From positions 1 to 5,307 of the forward strand of contig JAFWYI010000232.1 in assembly GCA_017522745.1 (NCBI GenBank): 5,307 bases of DNA. Reading direction: 5' to 3'. The notes under the pieces are model-generated. The model was not told the origin of the DNA. It was given only the letters and a program-made list of their open reading frames with translations, and made no database searches. A program made the position numbers and the translations under genes. This stretch comes from Mailhella sp. Lineage in GTDB: Bacteria; Desulfobacterota; Desulfovibrionia; Desulfovibrionales; Desulfovibrionaceae. Shown in pieces: positions 1 to 5,307 of this stretch. Numbering within the stretch: position 1 is the first letter of the stretch; each line of letters begins with the position of its first letter.

Positions 1-1
1 C

Positions 2-325
2 GTGGCTCAGGCCGTCTGCCCCGACCTCATCGTGGTGGCCCTTTCCGCCACGCTGGCCGGTTCCGTGTTCGGCGACCACTGCTCGCCCATCTCCGACACC
101 ACCATTCTCTCCTCCGCCGGTGCTGGCTGCAGCCACATCGACCACGTCGGTACCCAGCTCCCCTACGCCGTACTCGTGGCCCTGTGCAGCGGCTTCGGCT
201 ACCTCGTGGCCGGTTTCGTCACCTCTAATCCTTGGGTCTGCCTGCTCGCCAGCGGCGCCCTGCTCGTCGTGGCTCTCGTCATTCTGAGCCGCATCAGCGC
301 TTCCAAGGAAGCCAAGGCTGCCTAA
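2..325 (+). CDS. NhaC-family Na+/H+ antiporter, C-terminal part (5' truncated by window edge)
   Basis: This is the 3' end of an inner-membrane ion-coupled antiporter of the NhaC family. The frame is open to the window edge; the GTG at position 2 is an internal Val codon rather than a start. Of the 107 visible residues, the strongest marker is GDHCSPISDTT at residues 24-34, followed by a Ser/Gly-rich stretch, HIDHV and TQLPY (residues 45-55), a block typical of NhaC-type carriers. Two hydrophobic segments follow at about residues 55-73 and 78-95, then a short charged cytoplasmic-like tail ending KEAKAA. Family members exchange Na+ for H+; some (MleN type) exchange malate and H+ for Na+ and lactate. 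The substrate cannot be told from this fragment. A terminator follows 26 nt after the stop codon, so this is the last gene of its unit. The family call is firm and the substrate open. Confidence 0.88.
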   Translation: MAQAVCPDLIVVALSATLAGSVFGDHCSPISDTTILSSAGAGCSHIDHVGTQLPYAVLVALCSGFGYLVAGFVTSNPWVCLLASGALLVVALVILSRISASKEAKAA

Positions 326-351
326 GCGTAGATCTGCTCGCTAAGTCACGA

Positions 352-387
352 AGCCCTCTGCTGGAAATGGCAGGGGGCTTTCTTTGT
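352..387 (+). terminator. Rho-independent terminator of the antiporter gene
   Basis: A 10-bp stem AGCCCTCTGC / GCAGGGGGCT (352-361 with 370-379, one T-G wobble) encloses an 8-nt loop. It is followed at once by a T-rich run (TTCTTTGT). It lies 26 nt after the antiporter stop codon and has the classic intrinsic-terminator form for plus-strand transcription. Confidence 0.85.
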
Positions 388-432
388 ATGATCTAACTCT
401 ATGTCCTATTTCCAGTCAGATGAGAGGTGGGT

Positions 433-466
433 AAACAAAAAAGGCCCGGTCATAGCGATCAGGCCT
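433..466 (-). terminator. Rho-independent terminator of the aminotransferase-malic enzyme unit
   Basis: Read on the minus strand, AGGCCTG (466-460) pairs with CGGGCCT (448-442), a 7-bp stem with one T-G wobble and an 11-nt loop. It is followed by TTTTTTGTTT. It begins 23 nt after the malic enzyme stop codon and faces the antiporter terminator across about 45 bp, so the two convergent units are insulated from each other. Confidence 0.8.
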
Positions 467-489
467 GTGATGTAGGAATACCGGAGATC

Positions 490-1830
490 TTATTCGTACG
501 TCTTGCAGTGAGCGATATGGCGGGCATGAGCGGCGTCCATGCGTTCACGCAGACGGGCACGATAGGCATCGAGGCTGCCGCCGATATCCTCTATGCTGCC
601 GCGAGCCACACCGGAATCGAGCGCGGCCTTTGCCACAGCCGGGGCCACCCATTCGATGAGTCGAGGATCGAGCGGCGTGGGGATGACATAGTCAGGACCA
701 AAGCTGAAGTCTTTGCCGTTGTAGGCGATCTTCACAGCTTCGGGAACCGGCTGAAGGGCCAGCTCGGCAAGAGCGCGGGCGGCGGCGATCTTCATTTCTT
801 CGTTGATCTTGCTGGCACGAACGTCCAGCGCACCACGGAAGATGAAGGGGAAGCCGGATACGTTGTTCACCTGATTGGGGAAGTCGGAGCGGCCGGTACC
901 CATGATGGCATCGGGGCGGACTTCCTTGGCTTCATGATAGCCGATTTCAGGCGTGGGGTTGGCGCAGGCGAAAATGACAGGATTGGGAGCCATACCCTTG
1001 AGCATTTCCGGTTTGAGAGTTCCGGGGCCGGAAAGGCCGAGCAGAAGGCTGGCCCCCACGAGAGCCTGCGTGAGCAGATCATACGTGGTTGCATCTGCAG
1101 CCGGTTCGGGCTGGGCAAACATCATCTGGATCTCGGAAAGATCGGTGCGGCCCTTATGGATGAGGCCCTTGATGTCGAACTGCGAGATGTTTTCCGCCTT
1201 CACGCCCATCGAATGATAAAAACGGGCACAGGCCATACCAGCAGCGCCAGCACCCAGCACGACGATCTTCATGTCTTCCACGGCACGGCCGGTGATGCGG
1301 GATGCGTTGATCAGCGCGGCGCCGGTGATGACAGCAGTACCGTGCTGGTCATCGTGGAACACAGGGATGTTCATGGACTTTTTGAGGGCTTCTTCGATAT
1401 AGAAGCAGTCCGGCCCCTTGATATCTTCAAGGTTGATGCCGCCGAACGTAGGTTCGAGCGCCTTCACGATGTCGATGAGGCGATCAGGATCGGAGCAGTC
1501 CAGCTCAAGGTCGAAAGCGTCGATGTCGGCAAAGTTCTTGAAAAGCATGCACTTGCCTTCCATCACAGGCTTTCCGGCCAGAGGGCCGATATTGCCGAGG
1601 CCGAGAACAGCAGTACCGTTGGTGACCACGGCCACCAGATTGCTGCGGGCCGTAAGCACGGAGGCCATGGCTTCATCAGCCATGATGTCGCGGCAGGCGT
1701 CAGCTACACCAGGCGTATAGGCCAGCGTGAGATCATCCTGCGTGGCGGCAGGCTTAGTCGTCATCACCTCGACTTTGCCGGGGCGCGGCTGAGAGTGATA
1801 GCGGCGAACATCGTCCTTGGTAAATTGCAT
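490..1830 (-). CDS. Malic enzyme (malate dehydrogenase, oxaloacetate-decarboxylating; probably NADP-dependent), short form
   Basis: This cytoplasmic enzyme oxidatively decarboxylates malate to pyruvate and CO2 while reducing NAD(P). The 446-residue product has the full malic enzyme core: AYTPGV with the likely catalytic Tyr38, [17 protein letters not shown] at 71-87, VMEGK with the likely catalytic Lys93, and DIDAFDLEL at 102-110. Metal-binding acids lie in INLEDI (Glu135, Asp136) and [10 protein letters not shown] (Asp160/161). A Rossmann nucleotide-binding GAGAAG follows at 193-198, and the C-terminal signatures are [11 protein letters not shown] (310-320) and [11 protein letters not shown] (329-339). 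It resembles the N-terminal domain of MaeB-type enzymes, but stops at malic-enzyme length and lacks the phosphotransacetylase domain. Cofactor choice is inferred from family resemblance only. The ATG start has AAGGAG 6 nt upstream. It is the second gene of a unit with the aminotransferase, 10 nt downstream of it, and is followed by a terminator. Confidence 0.95.
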   Translation of the reverse strand: MQFTKDDVRRYHSQPRPGKVEVMTTKPAATQDDLTLAYTPGVADACRDIMADEAMASVLTARSNLVAVVTNGTAVLGLGNIGPLAGKPVMEGKCMLFKNFADIDAFDLELDCSDPDRLIDIVKALEPTFGGINLEDIKGPDCFYIEEALKKSMNIPVFHDDQHGTAVITGAALINASRITGRAVEDMKIVVLGAGAAGMACARFYHSMGVKAENISQFDIKGLIHKGRTDLSEIQMMFAQPEPAADATTYDLLTQALVGASLLLGLSGPGTLKPEMLKGMAPNPVIFACANPTPEIGYHEAKEVRPDAIMGTGRSDFPNQVNNVSGFPFIFRGALDVRASKINEEMKIAAARALAELALQPVPEAVKIAYNGKDFSFGPDYVIPTPLDPRLIEWVAPAVAKAALDSGVARGSIEDIGGSLDAYRARLRERMDAAHARHIAHCKTYE

Positions 1831-1836
1831 GACAGG

Positions 1837-1842
1837 CTCCTT
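1837..1842 (-). promoter_or_regulatory. Ribosome binding site of malic enzyme
   Basis: AAGGAG on the minus strand lies 6 nt before the malic enzyme ATG. It overlaps the TAA stop of the upstream aminotransferase gene (1843-1841), which favours translational coupling of the pair and fixes the malic enzyme start. Confidence 0.8.
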
Positions 1843-2950
1843 ATCGGGAGAGTATTTTTTTCATGACCTTGAGGGCATTTTCCATATTGGTGGCATTTGC
1901 CTGCGTGCCCATGTGGCCGAGGCGGAAGATCTTGCCGTTCAGCGGGCCGAGGCTTCCACCCACAACGAGACCTTCTGCGGCAAGGGCTTCACGCCACGCG
2001 GGCCAGCTCCATCCTTCAGGAATGCGGGCTGCAGTGACGGTGGGAGAATTGACGGCGTCCGGGGCAGTCCACAGGGGGATCCCTATCTGGGCAAGGCCTT
2101 CGCGGCACTGACGAGCTACAGCATCGTGACGGGCGAATACGTTTTCCCAGCCTTCCGCTTCCAGAACAGCGAGGGAGGCATCCAGAGCGGCGACACCCCA
2201 CCAGTTGGGAGTATAGGGATGGCGCATGGCATCTTCGCACGCTCCGTCGAAAGGCTTCACGGCGTCGTAGCCGGCATAGCCGACTTCGCGGATACGTTCC
2301 CACGCGGCTTCGCTCACCGTCATGAAGCTCATGTCCGGAGGGCAGGAAAGGCATTTCTGCGAGCCGCCGAGAACACAGTCAGCATGCCAGAGGTCAGTAT
2401 CGACGGGAGCGCCGCCAGCACTGGCAACAGCGTCGACCACGAAGAAGGGAACGCCCATCTCATGTTTGAGGCGCCCCAGTCCTTCCAGTGGGTTCAGCGT
2501 GCCGGAAGGCGTTTCGCAATGCACAGCGGTCATCAGCACAGGGCGATGCTCAAGGATGGCGCGGCGGACTTTTTCAAGTGTGCTGTCGGTGATGGTGCTG
2601 TCGTACGGTTCCGAGATGCGGATGGCACGGCAGCCAAGGATCTCGGCCATATCAGCGAAGCCGTCACCGAAAACGCCGGTCCCCACACTGAGTACAGTGT
2701 CGCCGGGCTTGAGCAGACTTTTCAAGGCTCCCCAGAGGACTAGCATGCCTTCGCCGGTGGCGATGAGGACATCTTCCTTAGTGCCAAGCATGTACTGAAG
2801 GCGCTTCCGAACGCTCTGGTACAGTTCCAGATATTCAGTGCCGAGGCGCGGGGGAGCATAGTCTCTGGCCAGAACAGCGGCAACGGCCGGATCTACGGAA
2901 ACCGGCCCCGGATAGAACGGCATGGACGTGTAAGGGGTGAACGTCTGCAT
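1841..2950 (-). CDS. Class V PLP-dependent aminotransferase, alanine-glyoxylate / serine-glyoxylate type
   Basis: This is a fold-type I, class V aminotransferase of 369 residues, usual for the family. It is expected to move an amino group from alanine or serine to an oxo-acid such as glyoxylate or pyruvate in the cytoplasm. Visible signatures are FYPGPVSVDP near the N-terminus (12-21), ATGEGM at 64-69 (phosphate-binding region), HCETPSG at 144-150, VVDAVAS with the pyridine-contacting Asp173, GGSQKCL with the PLP Schiff-base Lys199, and FRLGHMG with the carboxylate-binding Arg343. I chose the ATG at 2950 because AGGAGA sits 8 nt before it and the family N-terminus begins just after. The frame stays open 37 codons further to a TTG, but that stretch is AT-rich and unlike the family. 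The exact substrate pair is not readable from sequence; a phosphoserine or aminoethylphosphonate role is less likely but not excluded. It is the first gene of a unit with malic enzyme. Its last codons contain an A7 tract. Confidence 0.9.
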   Translation of the reverse strand: MQTFTPYTSMPFYPGPVSVDPAVAAVLARDYAPPRLGTEYLELYQSVRKRLQYMLGTKEDVLIATGEGMLVLWGALKSLLKPGDTVLSVGTGVFGDGFADMAEILGCRAIRISEPYDSTITDSTLEKVRRAILEHRPVLMTAVHCETPSGTLNPLEGLGRLKHEMGVPFFVVDAVASAGGAPVDTDLWHADCVLGGSQKCLSCPPDMSFMTVSEAAWERIREVGYAGYDAVKPFDGACEDAMRHPYTPNWWGVAALDASLAVLEAEGWENVFARHDAVARQCREGLAQIGIPLWTAPDAVNSPTVTAARIPEGWSWPAWREALAAEGLVVGGSLGPLNGKIFRLGHMGTQANATNMENALKVMKKILSR

Positions 2951-2958
2951 GATGCATC

Positions 2959-2964
2959 TCTCCT
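2959..2964 (-). promoter_or_regulatory. Ribosome binding site deciding the aminotransferase start
   Basis: AGGAGA on the minus strand is 8 nt upstream of the ATG at 2950. It supports the shorter 369-residue product over the 406-codon open frame that begins with TTG at 3061. Confidence 0.75.
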
Positions 2965-3000
2965 GAAAGGAATGGTGAGGTTCGGAAATAGGCGAGCGGT

Positions 3001-3015
3001 ATACTGCTAAAGTAT
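3001..3015. repeat. Small palindrome in the leader of the aminotransferase gene
   Basis: ATACT-GCTAA-AGTAT is a perfect 5-bp inverted repeat with a 5-bp spacer, in the 183-bp intergenic stretch about 50 nt before the aminotransferase ATG. It could be an operator half-site pair, or chance in AT-rich DNA. I do not recognise it as a known regulator's site. Minus-strand -10-like hexamers (GATACT, TATACC) overlap its two arms. Confidence 0.35.
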
Positions 3016-3033
3016 CATGCCTTTTTCTGAAAG

Positions 3034-3061
3034 CACTATTCCTCTTTTCAAAGACTTTCAA
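3034..3061 (-). promoter_or_regulatory. Possible sigma-70 type promoter for the aminotransferase-malic enzyme unit
   Basis: On the minus strand TTGAAA (3061-3056) is followed after 16 nt by AATAGT (3039-3034), matching the -35 and -10 consensus at 5 and 4 of 6 positions. It lies in the only AT-rich stretch upstream of the aminotransferase and beyond the gatA hairpin, so a promoter is expected nearby. This would give a leader of roughly 75 nt containing the small palindrome. The placement is a guess; weaker -10 candidates occur at 3016-3011 and 3003-2998. Confidence 0.3.
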
Positions 3062-3071
3062 TAAAAAGTTT

Positions 3072-3134
3072 AGAAAAGGCAGAGGGTTGAGGGGGGGCGG
3101 AGTTTCTGCCCCCGCCCTCGTGAAGCATCCCTCT
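3072..3134 (-). terminator. Probable terminator hairpin after gatA
   Basis: Read on the minus strand, a very GC-rich inner hairpin pairs GGGGGC (3113-3108) with GCCCCC (3098-3093) around a 9-nt loop. Flanking GAGGG and CCTC can extend it with a bulge. An outer AGAGGG (3134-3129) / CCCTCT (3086-3081) pairing is also possible, starting inside the gatA stop codon. The T-rich runs GCCTTTTC and CTTTTTATT come after the outer arm. The hairpin is strong, but the T tract is not directly next to the inner stem, so the terminator call is moderate. Confidence 0.55.
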
Positions 3135-4600
3135 TACATCGGAGCCCGCTGGTTATGGGTGCCGAGGACACGGGTGAGCTTGTCACCTGCAAGGAAGAGG
3201 CGGCCTTCGTCGAAGGCACGGCCCATGAGCTGGATACCCACAGGCAGGCTGCCGCTCATGCCCACAGGCACAGAGAGTCCAGGCAGACCGGCGAGGTTCA
3301 GAGACAGGGTGAAGATGTCCATGAAGTACATCTGGAGGGGATCGCCGCCCATTTCACCGATCTTCCATGCAGGAACCGGGGAAACGGGGGCCACGAGCAT
3401 ATCGCACTGCCGGAGAGCGTCGAGATAGTCCTGGCGGATGAGGCGGCGAACCTGAGCAGCCTTGCGGTAATAGGCGTCATAGTAGCCGGCGGAAAGGACG
3501 TAGGAGCCGAGCAGGATACGGCGCTGGACTTCAGGGCCGAAGCCTTCCGTACGCGAGCTGGTGTACATATCCTCAAGGTTCTTGGGGGCGGCAGTGCGAT
3601 GGCCGTAGCGCACGCCATCGTAGCGGGCCAGATTGGAGCTGGCTTCGGCGGCGGCAAGGATGTAATAGCTGGCGATGGAATATTCGGTGTGCGGCAGAGA
3701 AACTTCCACGATCTCGGCTCCGAGTTCGCGGGCAGCGTCCACAGCCTTCTGGCACGCAGCGGCAACGCCGGCGTCCAGCCCTTCATGACCGAAGAATTCG
3801 CGGGGAAGGCCGAGTTTCAGCCCCTTGAGATCGGCCTGTGCCGTCATAGCCGCGTTGTAATCAGGCACAGCTACGGGAGAGCAGGTGCTGTCGCGGCGGT
3901 CGTGGCCTGCGATGACCTGAAGCATGGCGGCGGCGTCTTCCACGGTACGGGTCATGGGGCCGACCTGATCGAAGGAAGAGGCATAGGCCAGAAGACCGTA
4001 GCGGGAAACGCGTCCATACGTGGGTTTGATGCCCACACATCCGCAAAGGGAGGCAGGCTGGCGGATGGAACCACCGGTATCGGAACCGAGGGAGGCGAAG
4101 CACTGGCAGGCCGCAACACTGGCGGCAGAACCACCGCTGGAGCCGCCGGGCACACGTTCAACGTCCCAGGGGTTGGTCGTGGCCGCATAGGCGGAATGTT
4201 CGGTGGTAGAACCCATGGCGAATTCGTCCATGTTGTTCTTGCCAAGGATGATGGCACCGGCCTGCTCCAGCTTTTCCACGACGTGGGCATCGTAGGGCGG
4301 CACGAAGCCTTCAAGGATCTTCGAGGCGGCAGTGGTGGGCATGCCCTTGACCGTAAGAACGTCCTTGACCGTGACCGGTACGCCCCAGAGGGGCTTGTCG
4401 CTGAAGTCAGCGGGGCGGGCGGCGTCCATGGCACGAGCCTGTTTGAGAGCGGCTTCATCACGACGACCGAGCAGGGCCTTCACGGAAGGTTCCGTGGCAT
4501 TGATACGATTGAGGCAGGAGCGGGTGACAGCTTCGGCGCTCACTTCGCCCTTGCGGAGCAGATCGCGCACTTCACAAAGGGAGAGTTCAAACAGTTCCAT
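3134..4600 (-). CDS. gatA: Aspartyl/glutamyl-tRNA(Asn/Gln) amidotransferase subunit A
   Basis: GatA is the glutaminase subunit of the GatCAB amidotransferase. It hydrolyses glutamine and hands ammonia to GatB, which amidates Glu-tRNA(Gln) and/or Asp-tRNA(Asn). The 488-residue product is full length and carries the amidase-signature catalytic triad at textbook positions: Lys79 in VTVKDV, cis-Ser154 in [10 protein letters not shown] (151-160) and nucleophile Ser178 in GSDTGGSIR. It continues with [14 protein letters not shown] (190-203) and SSFDQVGPM (208-216). The C-terminal part has the GatA-type MYFMDIF (424-430), [13 protein letters not shown] (435-447) and [10 protein letters not shown] (452-461). 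Tyr312, Arg361 and Asp428 look equivalent to the glutamine-binding residues known from Staphylococcus GatA (alignment by eye). The ATG directly follows the gatC stop codon, and GGAGGG lies 7 nt upstream within gatC. gatB is not adjacent. Nothing suggests inactivation. Confidence 0.98.
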   Translation of the reverse strand: MELFELSLCEVRDLLRKGEVSAEAVTRSCLNRINATEPSVKALLGRRDEAALKQARAMDAARPADFSDKPLWGVPVTVKDVLTVKGMPTTAASKILEGFVPPYDAHVVEKLEQAGAIILGKNNMDEFAMGSTTEHSAYAATTNPWDVERVPGGSSGGSAASVAACQCFASLGSDTGGSIRQPASLCGCVGIKPTYGRVSRYGLLAYASSFDQVGPMTRTVEDAAAMLQVIAGHDRRDSTCSPVAVPDYNAAMTAQADLKGLKLGLPREFFGHEGLDAGVAAACQKAVDAARELGAEIVEVSLPHTEYSIASYYILAAAEASSNLARYDGVRYGHRTAAPKNLEDMYTSSRTEGFGPEVQRRILLGSYVLSAGYYDAYYRKAAQVRRLIRQDYLDALRQCDMLVAPVSPVPAWKIGEMGGDPLQMYFMDIFTLSLNLAGLPGLSVPVGMSGSLPVGIQLMGRAFDEGRLFLAGDKLTRVLGTHNQRAPM

Positions 4601-4894
4601 TTATTTACCCTCCACGATGCGGGGAACGATGAAGAACGCGCCATCGGTCTGCGGGGCGTCGGCAAGTATGGCGGAACGCTCACGGCGGCGTTCGGCTACG
4701 TCATCACGGAAGGCGCATTCATGGATGACAGGGGAGTAAAGCGGTTCCACATCCGTGGTATCCACTTCGGCCAGTTTGTCCATGTAGGCGAGGATGCGGG
4801 AACACTGCTGGGCCATTTCTTCCTGAGCCGAGGCGTCAGGCTCCAGACGGGACAGACGGCAGAGATGCAGGAAATCCTTTTTATCGAGGGACAT
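4601..4894 (-). CDS. gatC: Aspartyl/glutamyl-tRNA(Asn/Gln) amidotransferase subunit C
   Basis: GatC is the small non-catalytic subunit that wraps around GatA and GatB and stabilises the complex. The 97-residue product has usual family length and pattern: an N-terminal helix with LCRLSRLE (11-18), ILAYMDKLAEVDTTDVEP (34-51), the FRDD turn (62-65), and a C-terminal tail with DAPQTDGAFFIVPRIVE (79-95). The ATG start is preceded by a purine-rich AAGAGA 6 nt upstream, a modest ribosome binding site that abuts the stop of the preceding gene, 11 nt away. The TAA stop is immediately followed by the gatA ATG in the same reading frame, so the two subunits are made in close coupling. Confidence 0.96.
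   Translation of the reverse strand: MSLDKKDFLHLCRLSRLEPDASAQEEMAQQCSRILAYMDKLAEVDTTDVEPLYSPVIHECAFRDDVAERRRERSAILADAPQTDGAFFIVPRIVEGK
4608..4613 (-). promoter_or_regulatory. Ribosome binding site of gatA inside gatC
   Basis: GGAGGG on the minus strand overlaps the Val-Glu-Gly codons near the gatC end and is 7 nt from the gatA ATG. It fixes the gatA start and lets ribosomes finishing gatC restart on gatA. Confidence 0.8.
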
Positions 4895-4905
4895 GTGTAC
4901 TCTCT

Positions 4906-5307
4906 TTAGTTCTTGGTGATAGAGTCGACCAGCTGGTCGATGCTTGCGGGGTTCTTTTTATTCTCTTCCTCGGTCTGCGCTTCGAGAACGAGCTGAGCGT
5001 CCGCTTCACGGCTGAGGATGCGTTCCTTCATGGCGGCGAGATCGGCAGGCTGGCTGCCCATGGAAGCCGGGCGAAGGAGGAAAAGTCTGCGGCTGGCGAT
5101 ACCGTTCTCGCTCCATGCCATGGGGGCGGCGGCCCAATCCACGGCCGGGGCGGCGGCCAGCCATTCGTTCAGCAGAGAGGGAGACCAGCCGACCTGCAGG
5201 CAGAGTGCGGCAGCGGTCTGGACGAAGTCGAAGCCGAGGGCGGACCAGTCGTCGATCTTGGCGCTGCGAGCGGTCATGGCGGCGCGGAAGGCTTCGGCTC
5301 CGGGCTC
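4906..5307 (-). CDS. Uncharacterised protein, C-terminal part (5' end beyond window)
   Basis: I do not recognise this protein. The frame is open to the right edge, giving 133 visible residues. A Met codon at 5277 could start it, but nothing like a ribosome binding site precedes it and the frame continues upstream, so the true start is probably outside the window. The visible part begins with an Ala-rich helical-looking stretch, then has five Trp in about 45 residues (visible residues 21, 41, 49, 58, 65), separated by Ala/Pro-rich sequence. Next come a short hydrophobic RRLFLLRP (73-80) and a charged, likely helical tail rich in Glu, Lys, Asn and Gln (about 93-133). I see no transmembrane segment, signal peptide or catalytic motif here. 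It ends 11 nt before gatC on the same strand, so it is probably co-transcribed with gatCA. A functional tie to tRNA amidation is possible but unsupported. Confidence 0.75.
   Translation of the reverse strand, partial: EPGAEAFRAAMTARSAKIDDWSALGFDFVQTAAALCLQVGWSPSLLNEWLAAAPAVDWAAAPMAWSENGIASRRLFLLRPASMGSQPADLAAMKERILSREADAQLVLEAQTEEENKKNPASIDQLVDSITKN

Noticed and set aside
1331..1619. 13-base direct repeat ACAGCAGTACCGT at 1331-1343 and 1607-1619
   Set aside because: Both copies encode Gly-Thr-Ala-Val in conserved malic enzyme motifs (HGTAV and NGTAV) with the same preferred codons, so this is coding coincidence rather than a mobile or regulatory repeat.
427..1866. 479-codon open frame on the plus strand opposite malic enzyme
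   Set aside because: It has the same codon register as the malic enzyme and is a mirror of its codon bias. It begins inside the terminator region and has no recognisable domain, while the minus strand carries complete enzyme motifs.
1817..2743. 308-codon open frame on the plus strand opposite the aminotransferase
   Set aside because: It is an in-register shadow of the aminotransferase gene with no protein-like features. The opposite strand carries the PLP lysine and other family motifs.
2951..3061. 37-codon N-terminal extension of the aminotransferase from a TTG
   Set aside because: The extension is AT-rich and basic, unlike the family, and its TTG coincides with a -35-like element. The ATG at 2950 has a proper ribosome binding site and matches the family N-terminus.
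3155..4909. 584-codon open frame on the plus strand opposite gatA and gatC
   Set aside because: It is in exact codon register with gatA and gatC, so a stop would need a TTA, CTA or TCA codon in those genes, which this GC-rich codon usage avoids. It runs through both because gatC and gatA share a frame. The translation is low-complexity His/Gly/Ala-rich with no family signature.
5275..5277. ATG as the start of the unknown protein upstream of gatC
   Set aside because: No ribosome binding site precedes it, and the frame continues open with similar Ala-rich coding sequence to the window edge, so it is more likely an internal Met.

Overview
This window looks like ordinary chromosomal DNA from a moderately GC-rich bacterium that makes Gln-tRNA (and/or Asn-tRNA) by the indirect GatCAB route. 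The gene mix is a short GatC, a full GatA, a malic enzyme without a phosphotransacetylase tail, a class V aminotransferase and an NhaC-family antiporter. This, with the codon usage, would suit a Desulfovibrionaceae-type anaerobe (Desulfovibrio, Bilophila or Mailhella-like), but that assignment is a low-confidence impression from memory. No database was searched.

Layout. On the plus strand, only the last 107 codons of an NhaC-family Na+/H+ (or malate/lactate-type) antiporter are present, followed by a clear intrinsic terminator. Everything else is on the minus strand. Reading from the right edge leftwards, there is the C-terminal part of an unrecognised protein, then gatC, then gatA. The gaps are very short (11 nt, then none), so these form one operon that probably ends in a GC-rich hairpin at about 3072-3134. 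After a 183-bp intergenic stretch with a possible promoter and a small palindrome, a second unit follows: a class V (alanine-glyoxylate type) aminotransferase and a malic enzyme, 10 nt apart. This unit ends in an intrinsic terminator at about 433-466. It converges on the antiporter, and the two terminators sit back to back in a 164-bp gap.

Function. GatC and GatA are two of the three subunits of the tRNA-dependent amidotransferase; gatB is not in the window. The aminotransferase and malic enzyme both meet at pyruvate (alanine/glyoxylate transamination, and malate decarboxylation to pyruvate plus CO2), so co-transcription is metabolically sensible. An NhaC-family carrier beside a malic enzyme also recalls malate/Na+-lactate antiport systems, but that link is only inference here.

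I found no mobile element, CRISPR array, tRNA, rRNA or convincing novel system. The long open frames on the plus strand opposite these genes are codon-bias shadows. The most interesting items are small: an A7 tract at the end of the aminotransferase gene where loss of one base would fuse it in frame to the malic enzyme, the in-frame TAA-ATG abutment of gatC and gatA, and the unknown protein upstream of gatC.
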